Shown here piece after piece: positions 26,744 through 35,299 of a stretch of 64,000 nt of DNA. A program made the translations under genes and the position numbers. Source of the DNA: Clostridium aciditolerans. GTDB taxonomy: Bacteria; Bacillota; Clostridia; Clostridiales; Clostridiaceae. The DNA is taken from positions 40,773 through 104,772 of the forward strand of contig NZ_JAEEGB010000007.1 in assembly GCF_016316925.1 (NCBI RefSeq), read 5' to 3'. Position 1 is the stretch's first letter; every line of letters begins with the position of its first letter. The notes beneath the pieces were generated by a model. It was not told the origin of the DNA, searched no databases, and saw only the letters and a list, made by a program, of their open reading frames with translations.

Positions 26744-27420
26744 TTCTTCACCTCAAATTTATAACCAACACCTCTAACGGTGGCAACAAGATAAGCCTTT
26801 TCTGCAAGTTTTTCTCTTAATCTTTTTATATGAGTATCAACTGTTCTTAGATCTCCATAATAATCTAATCCCCAAACAGAGTCTAAGATTTTTTCTCTGC
26901 TTAGCACTAAATCTTTATTTTTTACAAGATAACATAGAAGCTCATACTCTTTAGGCGATAAATAAACATCAACATCATCTATTTTTACTTCACGATACTG
27001 CTCATTGATATATAATCCATCATAAACATTACTGTTAATTTCTTTATTATTTTCAGGATAAACCCTTTTTAATAAAGCTACTATTCTGGCAGCTAAAATT
27101 TTAGGGCTAAAGGGTTTTGTCACATAACTATCTGTTCCCAAACTAAACCCTAACAATTGGTCTTCATCTTCACTTTTAGCTGTCAGCATTATTATAGGAA
27201 CATTGGAAATTCTTCTGAGCTCTCTACACGTTGTCCATCCATCCATAATAGGCATCATTATATCAAGTACAACAAGATCAACAGCGTTTGATTTAAATAC
27301 CGTTAAGGCCTCTTCACCATTTTCTGCGTGGAGCACATTAAAGCCTTCTTTTTTTAAATATGCTTCTATAAGAACTCTCATTCTTTCTTCGTCATCTACT
27401 ATTAATATAGTTTTAGCCAT
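26740..27420 (-). CDS. OmpR/PhoB-family response regulator
   Basis: A 226-residue regulator. The receiver domain (1-118) has the acid pair Asp9/Asp10 and phospho-acceptor Asp53 in VLDIMMP, then Thr and Lys in LTAK and VTKPFSP. A winged-helix DNA-binding domain (about 130-225) ends with the typical RTVDTHIKRLREKL and VRGVGYKFE. Ribosome binding site AGGAG. It is first in the operon with the kinase. Targets are unknown. Confidence 0.94.
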   Translation of the reverse strand: MAKTILIVDDEERMRVLIEAYLKKEGFNVLHAENGEEALTVFKSNAVDLVVLDIMMPIMDGWTTCRELRRISNVPIIMLTAKSEDEDQLLGFSLGTDSYVTKPFSPKILAARIVALLKRVYPENNKEINSNVYDGLYINEQYREVKIDDVDVYLSPKEYELLCYLVKNKDLVLSREKILDSVWGLDYYGDLRTVDTHIKRLREKLAEKAYLVATVRGVGYKFEVKK

Positions 27421-27444
27421 ATTTATAATCTCCTAATCTATATT

Positions 27445-27498
27445 TAGGCATCCTCAAAAATAATCAGTCGTATGTTATTGCTTTCTTTCATATGCCTT
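27445..27498. repeat. short member of repeat family R2 (AGGCATC termini)
   Basis: The ends AGGCATCCTCAAAAATAA and a reverse-complementary stretch GTTATTGCTTTCTTTCATATGCCT resemble the termini of the 161-base element at 39951-40111. It may be an internally deleted or minimal copy. It lies in the leader of the two-component operon. Confidence 0.5.
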
Positions 27499-27644
27499 AT
27501 TAAACAGAATTATATCATAAATTCTAACCTTTATCTTCCTTTTTATTCTTTCTTCGTTGTGGAGCACTGTTAAACCCATATACTTAAAATACTACCTTTG
27601 TGCTGTGACACTTTAATGACAAACTTGTTAACTTATTGTAAAAT

Positions 27645-27689
27645 AAAAAAGGCTTATCACAACATAAATGCTGTTAATAAGCCTTTTTT
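27645..27689 (-). terminator. terminator of the M24 peptidase gene
   Basis: AAAAAAGGCTTAT and ATAAGCCTTTTTT pair perfectly around a 19-base loop, just after the stop codon on the minus strand, with poly-T following. Confidence 0.8.
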
Positions 27690-27690
27690 A

Positions 27691-28767
27691 TTATCCTATT
27701 ATAGTTAATTCTTTGCTGTAGTTGTTAAGTACTTCGCAACCATCTTCAGTAACTAATACTAAGTCTTCTATTCTAACTCCAACTTCTCCTGGTAAATATA
27801 TACCTGGCTCAATTGAGAATATCATTCCTGGTTTAAGTTTGTCAGTATTTACTGAAGAAACATCGCCGAAATCATGTACTTCGATGCCGATTGAGTGTCC
27901 AGTTCTATGAGTAAAGTATTTTCCGTATCCAGCAGCTTCAATGTGATCTCTTGCTGCAGCATCGATATCACAGAATCTTGCACCTGGCTTAACTGCTGCT
28001 ATAGCTTTTAAGTTAGCTTCTAAAACAATGTTATATACTTCTCTAGCTTTATCTGATGCATGCTTATAGAATACAGTTCTAGTCATATCTGCACAGTAAG
28101 AATCTTTTGCACATCCGATGTCTATTATTACACTGTCCCCTTCTTTAACTTCTGAATTGTCTGGTCCATGGTGTGGGTCAGCAGCATTTGCTCCATAAGC
28201 TATAATTGGATCAAATGAGAATCCATCTGCACCTAATTCTTCATAAATTCCTGCTAATATCTGTCCCATTTTCTTTTCAGTATGCTCTTCTGGAACAATT
28301 TTAATCATTTTTTCCACTGCTAAATCATTAAGTCTTGAAGCTTCTCTCATAAAGTCTTTTTCTTGATCATCTTTACACATTCTTACTCTATCTAAAATAG
28401 CTGAACCATTTACAAAATTGCTTCCGCCTTTTAATTCCATAAGTCTTAATAAGAAACGAGCTGGCCAGTTCTTATCAACTCCCATTGGGCTCTCTTTATC
28501 AACATATTTTGAAACTATTTCTACAGCATCTTGAGTATCATTAAACCATACTTTTTCAACACCTAAATCTTCTTGTACAGGGAATAGTTCGTTAATGAAC
28601 AATTTATTGTTTCCCTTTAAGTTTATGTATAAAGCTAACATTCTTTCACCAGGGTGAATCCATTTTCCTGTTAAATAAAATATAGCTGCAGGATCTGAAA
28701 CTAACATTTGTGGTAATCCTTTAGCTTCCATCTCTCTTAATACTTTGCCTAATCTTTGTTGATTCAT
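27691..28767 (-). CDS. M24-family Xaa-Pro peptidase
   Basis: A 358-residue metallopeptidase of the pita-bread fold, the usual two-domain length. The N-terminal creatinase-like domain covers about 1-130. The catalytic domain has metal ligands in IIDIGCAKDSYCADMTRTV (two Asp), HRTGHSIGIEVHD (His), SIEPGIYL (Glu) and VRIEDLV (Glu). It removes an N-terminal residue before proline from peptides, in the cytoplasm. Aminopeptidase and dipeptidase members look alike, so the exact specificity is open. Ribosome binding site AAGGAGG. Confidence 0.92.
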   Translation of the reverse strand: MNQQRLGKVLREMEAKGLPQMLVSDPAAIFYLTGKWIHPGERMLALYINLKGNNKLFINELFPVQEDLGVEKVWFNDTQDAVEIVSKYVDKESPMGVDKNWPARFLLRLMELKGGSNFVNGSAILDRVRMCKDDQEKDFMREASRLNDLAVEKMIKIVPEEHTEKKMGQILAGIYEELGADGFSFDPIIAYGANAADPHHGPDNSEVKEGDSVIIDIGCAKDSYCADMTRTVFYKHASDKAREVYNIVLEANLKAIAAVKPGARFCDIDAAARDHIEAAGYGKYFTHRTGHSIGIEVHDFGDVSSVNTDKLKPGMIFSIEPGIYLPGEVGVRIEDLVLVTEDGCEVLNNYSKELTIIG

Positions 28768-29294
28768 AATACATCCTCCTTAGTATTGGATAATATTTAA
28801 AAACCTCATATTAATTTTGTAATTATGAAGTTTTGCTTTGTCTAATTTATAATTTAAACTCATTAATTATAGTCTTTCTCAATTTAGTACAAGATATTGA
28901 TTAAATTCCATGATAACTTTTTTAATTTAAAACTTATTCAGTTACACAATAAACGTTTACAATATAAGATTTTATGACATAATAAAATCTTATGGCATCT
29001 TTAAAAACAAAAAAATTTAAAATTTTGACATATATTCCATAATGCAAAGGAATATTTTTAACTCTAAATTAATATTATCACAATAATCTTAAAATGCATA
29101 GTTATTTTTACAGTGTTACTTAATTTTTTTTAAATATACCAAAATTCTATATTAAAACTTAGTTTTTTCTATTCTTAACAAACTTAATATTAATAATTAT
29201 TTTTTAAATGCATATAAAATATTGAATTTATTTACTTCCTATGATATTATTTTAAAAGTAACACTAGAAATTTCTATATTTAGATAAGGTTGTG
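28768..29294. other. very AT-rich divergent intergenic region
   Basis: About 525 bases between the divergent M24 peptidase and XRE-cupin genes with no reading frame of note. A 12-bp perfect inverted repeat at 28964-28993 (ATAAGATTTTAT and complement) lies near the middle and could be an operator or hairpin. Promoters for both genes must be here, but high AT content makes individual calls unreliable. Confidence 0.5.
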
Positions 29295-29858
29295 ATGATC
29301 ATAGAAGATAAAATGATGAATGAAATTTCTGAAAAAATTCGTAATTTGCGTAGAAAAAATAATTTAACATTAAAAGAACTTGGTGAGAAAACTGGCCTAT
29401 CAGTTAGCTTTCTTTCTCAAGTAGAGAATGGGACATCATCATTAGCTATTACATCTCTTAAAAAAATAGCAGATGCTTTAGGTGTTTCTATAAATATCTT
29501 TTTTGAAGATTGCCAAAACAATAACTTCCATGTAAAATCCGAAGAGCAACATGTGTTAAAGATGGAAGGCTCAAATTCAGAATTTATCCTATTAAGTGGT
29601 AAGTTCTCTGATAGAGCTATGGAACCGATGATTGTTTCTATTCCACCAGAAAAGGCTCACGGCCATAAATTCAATCACCCTGGTGAAGAATTTATTTATG
29701 TATTAGAAGGAGCTGTTATTGTAGAAGTAGATGGAACGGAGTACGTTGTAAAAGCTGGTGACTCCATGCATTATCCATCTATGATTCCTCATGTATGGAA
29801 AAATCCTCTAAAACAAACAGCAAAATTATTATCTATTGTAACACCTCCAATTTTTTAG
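29295..29858 (+). CDS. XRE-family regulator with C-terminal cupin domain
   Basis: A 187-residue regulator. A helix-turn-helix of the XRE/Cro type (about 12-66, LTLKELGEKTGLSVSFLSQVENG) is followed by a cupin_2 sensor domain (about 110-182, with HPGEEFIYVLEGAV and a His-containing strand IPHVWKN). Such proteins are often repressors of genes for amine, amino-acid or stress metabolism that bind a small ligand in the cupin. The start is an ATG following a weak AAGG; an adjacent GTG or an internal ATG-ATG pair is possible. A terminator hairpin follows, so control of the SDR gene downstream is not certain. Confidence 0.85.
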   Translation: MIIEDKMMNEISEKIRNLRRKNNLTLKELGEKTGLSVSFLSQVENGTSSLAITSLKKIADALGVSINIFFEDCQNNNFHVKSEEQHVLKMEGSNSEFILLSGKFSDRAMEPMIVSIPPEKAHGHKFNHPGEEFIYVLEGAVIVEVDGTEYVVKAGDSMHYPSMIPHVWKNPLKQTAKLLSIVTPPIF

Positions 29859-29907
29859 TTTCATTTATGAATGATAAAGTCCGTAAATACTAATACTAAA
29901 TGTAATC

Positions 29908-29935
29908 AAACAACTTCGATAACTCGAAGTTGTTT
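29908..29935 (+). terminator. terminator of the XRE-cupin gene
   Basis: AAACAACTTCGA and TCGAAGTTGTTT pair perfectly over 12 bases around a 4-base loop, followed by ATTTATATT. Confidence 0.7.
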
Positions 29936-29970
29936 ATTTATATTAAGTTACAAGGAGGACTTTATTCAAT

Positions 29971-30846
29971 ATGAACGATCAATTCTATATAAACTTACCT
30001 AAATCAGTTCCTGAACAAAAACAGGATAAGCAACCTGGAATAGAATCTCTGATGAATCCTAACCCTATTTTTGAGGATCCCAATTATAAAGGCTCCGATA
30101 GGTTATCAGGAAAAGTTGCTGTAATTACTGGTGGTGACAGCGGTATAGGAAAAGCTGTGTCTACCGCCTATGCAAAAGAAGGTGCAGATATAGCCATTAT
30201 CTATTATGATGAACATGAGGATGCAGAAGCTACAAAGAAATTAATAGAAAGTAAAGGTCGTAGATGTTTACTACTGCCTGGAGATATTACTGATGATAAT
30301 TTCTGCAAATCTGCAGTTCAAAAAATTATGGAACAATTCAAAAAGATTGATATTTTAGTTAATAATGCCGCTGCTCAATATCCACAAAACAGTATTGAGG
30401 ATATTACAAATGAACAGTTAGAAAAAACCTTTAAAACTAATGTTTTTAGTATGTTTTATATGATACGTGCAGTTATGCCCCATTTCAATCCAGGATGTTG
30501 TATTATAAATACTGCTTCAATAACAGCATATGCTGGCGACGAACTCCTATTGGATTATTCAGCAACAAAAGGTGCTGTAGTTACACTTACCCGCTCTTTA
30601 GCACTTTCATTAATAAGTAGAAATATAAGAGTAAATGCAATTGCTCCTGGTCCTGTATGGACTCCTCTTATTCCATCATCATTTAGCAAAGAACAGGTAG
30701 GCAAGTTTGGGGCTGATACTCCAATCGGAAGACCTGCACAGCCGGTAGAACTGGCAGCCGCTTATGTATATCTGGCATCCCCTGAATCATCATATGTTAC
30801 AGGGCAAACTATACACGTAAATGGAGGAGCTTTTATAGGCGGTTAA
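29971..30846 (+). CDS. SDR-family NAD(P)-dependent oxidoreductase (YhdF/YghA-like)
   Basis: A 291-residue short-chain dehydrogenase with the extended N-terminal arm (about 45 residues, LSGKVAVITGG follows) typical of the general-stress-protein-39/YghA group. The cofactor loop GGDSGIGKA is at about 51-59, NNAAAQ at about 130-135, and the catalytic set Ser (NTASITAY), Tyr and Lys (YSATKG) is complete. The physiological substrate is not known; relatives reduce aldehydes or sugars. Ribosome binding site AAGGAGG. Confidence 0.88.
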   Translation: MNDQFYINLPKSVPEQKQDKQPGIESLMNPNPIFEDPNYKGSDRLSGKVAVITGGDSGIGKAVSTAYAKEGADIAIIYYDEHEDAEATKKLIESKGRRCLLLPGDITDDNFCKSAVQKIMEQFKKIDILVNNAAAQYPQNSIEDITNEQLEKTFKTNVFSMFYMIRAVMPHFNPGCCIINTASITAYAGDELLLDYSATKGAVVTLTRSLALSLISRNIRVNAIAPGPVWTPLIPSSFSKEQVGKFGADTPIGRPAQPVELAAAYVYLASPESSYVTGQTIHVNGGAFIGG

Positions 30847-30887
30847 TGTAGAGAAACTAACTCTAAAGTTAACTTATATTATCAGCA

Positions 30888-31232
30888 ATTCATAAAGTAA
30901 AAATTTTGCGACACAATTTTTAGAGGACAGTTGACAATTGACAGAGGACAGTGAAGGAGGATTTTTCTCCGCTATACTACGAAAAATCTTTAATTTAAAA
31001 GAAACTACTGCTCTTTTATTTCGCAGGAGTACACTCTCACTCTGTATAAGCGATTATCACCAAATCAAAGATTTGGGTTCTCTGCTTAAGCGACGTTTTG
31101 CATTAGCAAAACAAGCCTAAAAAAATATAATAGTTTTCTGACGTAAGGAAGAAAACTCACCTTCACTGTCAATTGTCCTCTGTCAACTGTCCTCTAATAA
31201 AAATTTTGTGTAGCATAATTTTTATTATGAAT
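30888..31232. repeat. MITE-like element, family R1 (345 bp)
   Basis: Terminal inverted repeats run from ATTCATAA at 30888 to TTATGAAT at 31232. Inside them 36-base blocks (AGAGGACAGTTGACA..., ending GTGAAGG) face each other at about 30922-30957 and 31160-31195; in the two blocks the units ATTGACAG and AGGACA occur in swapped order. The centre contains a further hairpin (about 31047-31091). A 60-codon open frame inside is not a gene. No transposase is present, so it would be moved in trans. Confidence 0.75.
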
Positions 31233-31247
31233 CACAGTTAAAAACAT

Positions 31248-31820
31248 TTACCCATGTATGAGCATTAAAACTATGAATAGTATACCTAATGATATATGCC
31301 ACTTTCTCCCTATTCCTTTATATTTAAACACACCTAATATACATTGTATAATTAATATTATAAGTGCTGCTAATCCAGAGATATATTTTGTATTAAACTT
31401 GAAACCAGATATGAGAACCATATAAACATGAATAAGAATAGTAAAAACACCAATCATAGCTATAGGTACATGCCATTGTCTTAATATTTTGCCTAAAAAC
31501 CTTAAGATTGGTTTAAGATTAAACCTTTCAATTAAATTCAATATCCTATCACTTTTATTTCTTAACAGCCAAAATACAGGATATATGGCTATAACAAAGA
31601 AAAATAATATTCTTGATATAGATGCAGCATTCTTATATAATTCTCTATAGCTTCTGCTTTGCATAGGCAGATAATTCGCAGTTGCATTGTTTATAACTAT
31701 TACTGCCGCAATTAAGAAAATAATACCTAAAGATATTGTAACTAATACCCTTTTCCTTTCTACTGGATTTGCAATAGTATGTTTTCTTTTACTATTTATC
31801 TTTTGATTAGTTGTTTTCAT
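31248..31820 (-). CDS. four-TM membrane protein, possible b-type cytochrome/ferric reductase-like
   Basis: A 190-residue membrane protein with a basic 25-residue N-terminus and hydrophobic spans at about 26-44, 69-87, 115-137 and 145-163, plus a last segment 172-189. Histidines at membrane edges (RQWHVPIAM, TILIHVYM, RKWHISLG and the final LIHG) fit bis-His heme ligation as in cytochrome b561 or ferric-reductase-like domains. There are no redox partner genes nearby. It is monocistronic. The heme idea is inference. Confidence 0.6.
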   Translation of the reverse strand: MKTTNQKINSKRKHTIANPVERKRVLVTISLGIIFLIAAVIVINNATANYLPMQSRSYRELYKNAASISRILFFFVIAIYPVFWLLRNKSDRILNLIERFNLKPILRFLGKILRQWHVPIAMIGVFTILIHVYMVLISGFKFNTKYISGLAALIILIIQCILGVFKYKGIGRKWHISLGILFIVLMLIHG

Positions 31821-32079
31821 AACTTCACCTTCTAAAATATAACACTTAATTAATATTATATATTACATAAAATTTATTATTGTTAATAAAGTATAAATTA
31901 AATCTTAATATTTTCTTAATTGTTTTTAGTTTTCATATTTAGTGATTATCTTATTCAATTCAAGCTTTATCCTTAATTATAATAACAAAATATGATTATA
32001 CTTATTATAAATAACTATGTATGTTTATCTATGCATAGAAAATACTAACATGGAATTAATACTGTTAGGAGGTAAAGCT

Positions 32080-32298
32080 ATGGAAGCTGGTGTAAGAAAT
32101 AAGCTAATTGGTAAAGTTGAAGAAATTAAAGCTGATAATGTAATGGCTCAAATCAAGATGACTGTGGATGGATGAAATAATTCTCCACTAGTTACGTCCG
32201 TGATGACTAAAGAGAGTTTAGAAGATGCAGGATTTAAAGAAGGAGATACAGTTGAGGCCCTAATCAAAGCTATTAACGTTGTTTTTGTTAAACAATAG
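32080..32298 (+). pseudogene. Mop/TOBE molybdopterin-binding protein gene with in-frame TGA
   Basis: A 72-codon frame beginning MEAGVRNKLIGKVEEIK, with codon 32 = TGA (32173-32175), continuing in the same frame as NNSPLVTSVMTKESL and ending DTVEALIKAINVVFVKQ. Start, ribosome binding site (TTAGGAGG) and full-length match to the ~70-residue Mop family (molybdate or molybdopterin binding) are good on both sides of the TGA. Either a single nonsense change made a recent pseudogene, or the codon is read through or as selenocysteine. A weak hairpin with a GU-containing loop starts about 13 bases after the TGA. TGA is a normal stop elsewhere here, so an altered code is excluded. Confidence 0.75.
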
Positions 32299-32691
32299 AC
32301 AAAACTTTTGTGTCAAATTCAAAGATCGATCCTGATATGTTGTTCAATTTCAGAAACAACTATAAAATCATTATAAATACCCTTTCTATTAAAATACAAA
32401 AGCCAGTAATATAATAACCATAAAAACTGCATGAAATTTATTTAAATATGCAGCTTTATGTTATTGATATTACTAGGCTTTCTTTTATTGTATAAACAGG
32501 CTTAACCCCTAATAATTTAATTATTTCTCCTAATATATGCTCGATACATTATAAAATATTATTTTAAATATACACTTATATCTTAATTAAGAAAAATTTT
32601 GATTGTAATCACAGTAATTAAAATCTTCTAATTTTATAATAGAAGCAAAGAAAGACAAAAATTGTACGGAAGTATTTTAGGAGGGTTTATT
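32299..32691. other. intergenic region with a long imperfect hairpin
   Basis: About 390 bases without a gene. The main structure is the 83-base imperfect hairpin at 32399-32481. The remainder is very AT-rich and must include the promoter of the DUF438 gene, which I cannot pin down. Confidence 0.5.
32399..32481 (+). terminator. long imperfect stem-loop, probable terminator or small repeat
   Basis: From AAAGCC at 32399 to GGCTTT at 32481 the two halves pair over about 38 positions with several bulges (AGTAATAT, CATAAA and CTGCAT segments all have partners). It is followed by CTTTTATTG. It lies 100 bases after the Mop gene and may end its transcript or be a small mobile repeat. Confidence 0.5.
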
Positions 32692-33441
32692 ATGAATAAA
32701 ACTGATAAATTAGTAGAGTTATTAAGAAGATTAAATTCTGAAGAAATTACAGAATCACTAAGATCAGAGGCTTTAGAAATGGTTTCAAAGGTAGATCCAT
32801 TGGAGTTATCTTTAGCAGAACAAAAATTAATTGAAGAAGGAACTAAACCTGAGGATTTAAGACATCTATGTGACATCCATATGGAAGTTTTAAAAAGCGA
32901 ATTAGATAAGCTTAAATTAAAACTATCTCCTGATCATGTGCTTACTACTTTAATTCAAGAACATGATGAAATATTAAAGCTATTAACTTTATTAGAGGAA
33001 ATTAACAGTAAAATACAAAAGATGAATAGCTATGATAAAAATATAGTGGAATTCAATATGCTTTTAAAGACAGCTAATGACATAATTGATGCTGAAAATC
33101 ATCACAAAAGAGAAGAAAATGTGTTATTTCCTGAATTAGAATCAAGAGGAGTTACTGGTCCTACAAGGATTATGAGAATGGAACATGATATGTTAAGAGC
33201 TAAAAAGCACGAAATAAGAGAACTTGCTTTTGAAGTATCAAAAATAGATTTCAATCATTTTAAAAAAGCACTAGATGAAGCAGCTAAATATTTAATTTTT
33301 AACCTTAGAGATCACATTTATAAAGAAAATCATATTCTTTATCCTTCTTCCATGGAAACACTTACAGACTCAGCGCTATGGAATCAAATGAAAAAAGAAT
33401 GTGATAAAATCGGATACTGCAGCTTCACTCCTGGAAAATAG
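32692..33441 (+). CDS. DUF438 domain and hemerythrin-like protein
   Basis: A 249-residue protein. Residues 1-75 are a DUF438 domain (LVELLRRLNSEE, then PLELSLAEQKLIEEG, HLCDIHMEVLK). Residues 90-240 form a hemerythrin-like four-helix bundle with likely iron ligands in LIQEHDEI, AENHHKREENVLFPELE, MEHDMLR and LRDHIYKENHILYP. Related clostridial proteins usually carry an extra PAS domain, absent here. Roles proposed for the family are sensing or scavenging of oxygen or nitric oxide, or iron-sulfur repair. The ATG at 32692 follows AGGAGGG; an upstream in-frame codon is not used. Confidence 0.85.
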   Translation: MNKTDKLVELLRRLNSEEITESLRSEALEMVSKVDPLELSLAEQKLIEEGTKPEDLRHLCDIHMEVLKSELDKLKLKLSPDHVLTTLIQEHDEILKLLTLLEEINSKIQKMNSYDKNIVEFNMLLKTANDIIDAENHHKREENVLFPELESRGVTGPTRIMRMEHDMLRAKKHEIRELAFEVSKIDFNHFKKALDEAAKYLIFNLRDHIYKENHILYPSSMETLTDSALWNQMKKECDKIGYCSFTPGK

Positions 33442-33457
33442 TATAGGTTTCAATGCT

Positions 33458-33513
33458 GAAAATTGACTTACACTTCGGAATATACTTATAATCCTTTGTG
33501 TAGGTCAATTTTC
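33458..33513. terminator. terminator between DUF438 gene and glnS
   Basis: GAAAATTGACTTACAC and GTGTAGGTCAATTTTC pair over 16 bases with one G-U around a 24-base loop, lying between two converging genes; likely used by both. Confidence 0.7.
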
Positions 33514-33532
33514 TAGTTTGAAATTCTATATT

Positions 33533-35191
33533 TTATTTTTCTATCTTAAATGAACTCTTTAAGGATACTATTCTGTTAAATACTAATTTATCTTCAGTAG
33601 TATACTTAGGATCTACATTGAAGTATCCTACCCTTATAAATTGAAATTTATCATGAGCTTTTGCATCTTTCATACTTGGCTCTACAAATCCTTGGAGTAT
33701 TTCTAAGGAATTTGGATTAACTTGATCTAAGAAAGTTAATCCTTCTTCCTTCTCTTCATCTAATATTAAAGGTTCATATAATCTAATTTCTGCTGGTACT
33801 GCATGTTTAGCACTTACCCAGTGAATTGTACCTTTAACTTTTCTTCCTGTAAATCCAGTTCCACTCTTAGTTTCAGGATCGTAAGTACAATGCAATTCTA
33901 TAATTTTTCCATTTTCGTCTTTTATAACATCGTTACATTTAATGAAATAAGCTTCTTTAAATCTAACTTCATTTCCTGGATATAATCTATGATATTTCTT
34001 TGGAGGATCTTCCATAAAATCATCTTCATCAATATATAATTCTCTTGAAAATGGAATCATACGACTTCCAAACTCTGGATTATCTACGCTGTACGGTACC
34101 TCAAGCATTTCAACTTGATCTTCTGGATAATTTGTAATAACAACCTTAATAGGTCTCAATACTGCCATAGTTTTACGTGCTTTCTTTTCTAAGTCTTCTC
34201 TTAGGAAATGTTCTAACATCTGAGCATCTACCGTACTAGCAGCCTTAGCAACACCTATAGCTTTACAGAAATTACGTATGGATTCCGGTGTAAATCCTTT
34301 TCTTCTTAAACCTGCAATTGTAGGCACACGAGGATCATCCCAAGCATCTACAAATTTTTCATCAACTAACTGCTTTAATTTTCTTTTACTCATTACTGTA
34401 TTAGTTAAGTTTAATCTTGCGAATTCAATTTGCTTAGGAGTGTTTTCCATTTCACATTCTCTTACAACCCAATCATATAATGGACGGTGGTCTTCAAATT
34501 CTAATGTACAAATAGAATGTGTTATCCCTTCTATAGCATCTTCAAGTGGATGAGCAAAGTCATACATTGGGTATATGCACCATTTATCACCGGTATTATG
34601 ATGTGACGCATGAGCTATACGATATATTGCAGGGTCTCTCATAGTTATATTTGGAGATGCCATATCTATTTTAGCTCTTAATATCTTTTCTCCATCCTTA
34701 AATTCGCCTTTTCTCATTCTTTCAAATAAATCTAAATTTTCTTCTATACTTCTATTTCTAAATGGACTTTCTTTTCCTGGCTGAGTTAAAGTTCCTCTAT
34801 ACTCTCTCATCTGCTCTGCACTTAAATCATCTACATAGGCTAAACCTTTTTTTATTAGCAGAACAGCTCTATTATACATTTCTTCAAAGTAATTTGAAGC
34901 AAAAAATAATTCATCCCATTCAAAACCTAACCACTTAACGTCTTCTTTAATAGATTCAACATACTCTGTATCCTCTTTAGTTGGATTTGTATCATCAAAA
35001 CGTAAATTTGTTTTACCTTTAAATTCATCCGCCAACTCAAAATTCAATACTATTGATTTCGCATGACCAATATGTAAATAGCCATTTGGCTCTGGTGGAA
35101 AACGTGTCACTATTTCTTTATATTTTCCTGCTTCTAAATCTTCAACTACTATATTTCTTATAAAATTTGATGAACTTGTTATATTCTCCAT
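33533..35191 (-). CDS. glnS: glutaminyl-tRNA synthetase
   Basis: A 552-residue class I synthetase. [15 protein letters not shown] (31-45) carries the HIGH motif, VMSKRKL the KMSKS motif, and [16 protein letters not shown] and [10 protein letters not shown] are typical of GlnRS rather than GluRS. The C-terminal beta-barrel anticodon domain begins near residue 335. It charges tRNA-Gln with glutamine directly. Many Clostridia also or instead use GatCAB; having GlnRS marks this lineage as using the direct route at least in part. Ribosome binding site GGGAG. No T-box is visible in the short leader. Confidence 0.96.
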   Translation of the reverse strand: MENITSSSNFIRNIVVEDLEAGKYKEIVTRFPPEPNGYLHIGHAKSIVLNFELADEFKGKTNLRFDDTNPTKEDTEYVESIKEDVKWLGFEWDELFFASNYFEEMYNRAVLLIKKGLAYVDDLSAEQMREYRGTLTQPGKESPFRNRSIEENLDLFERMRKGEFKDGEKILRAKIDMASPNITMRDPAIYRIAHASHHNTGDKWCIYPMYDFAHPLEDAIEGITHSICTLEFEDHRPLYDWVVRECEMENTPKQIEFARLNLTNTVMSKRKLKQLVDEKFVDAWDDPRVPTIAGLRRKGFTPESIRNFCKAIGVAKAASTVDAQMLEHFLREDLEKKARKTMAVLRPIKVVITNYPEDQVEMLEVPYSVDNPEFGSRMIPFSRELYIDEDDFMEDPPKKYHRLYPGNEVRFKEAYFIKCNDVIKDENGKIIELHCTYDPETKSGTGFTGRKVKGTIHWVSAKHAVPAEIRLYEPLILDEEKEEGLTFLDQVNPNSLEILQGFVEPSMKDAKAHDKFQFIRVGYFNVDPKYTTEDKLVFNRIVSLKSSFKIEK

Positions 35192-35299
35192 TTTTTCTCC
35201 CTTCTCGTCTATATTAAATTTTTCATTGCACTAAAAATAAATATATCACAAAATAACATTTCTTTCTATTGATAATTTACAAATTAATTGTTTTTTTAG

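Noticed and set aside
30938-31120. 60-codon open frame inside repeat R1
   Set aside because: It lies wholly within the inverted-repeat element, its start falls in the terminal block, and it has no family features; the frame follows from the repeat sequence.
32080-32298. Use of TGA as a sense codon genome-wide (altered code) to explain the Mop gene
   Set aside because: TGA ends other genes here, for example the aldolase at its ATGA overlap with the kinase and the response regulator at its overlap with the histidine kinase.
35192-35299. T-box leader for glnS
   Set aside because: The leader is about 100 bases, with no AGGGTGG-type T-box and no terminator-antiterminator pair.
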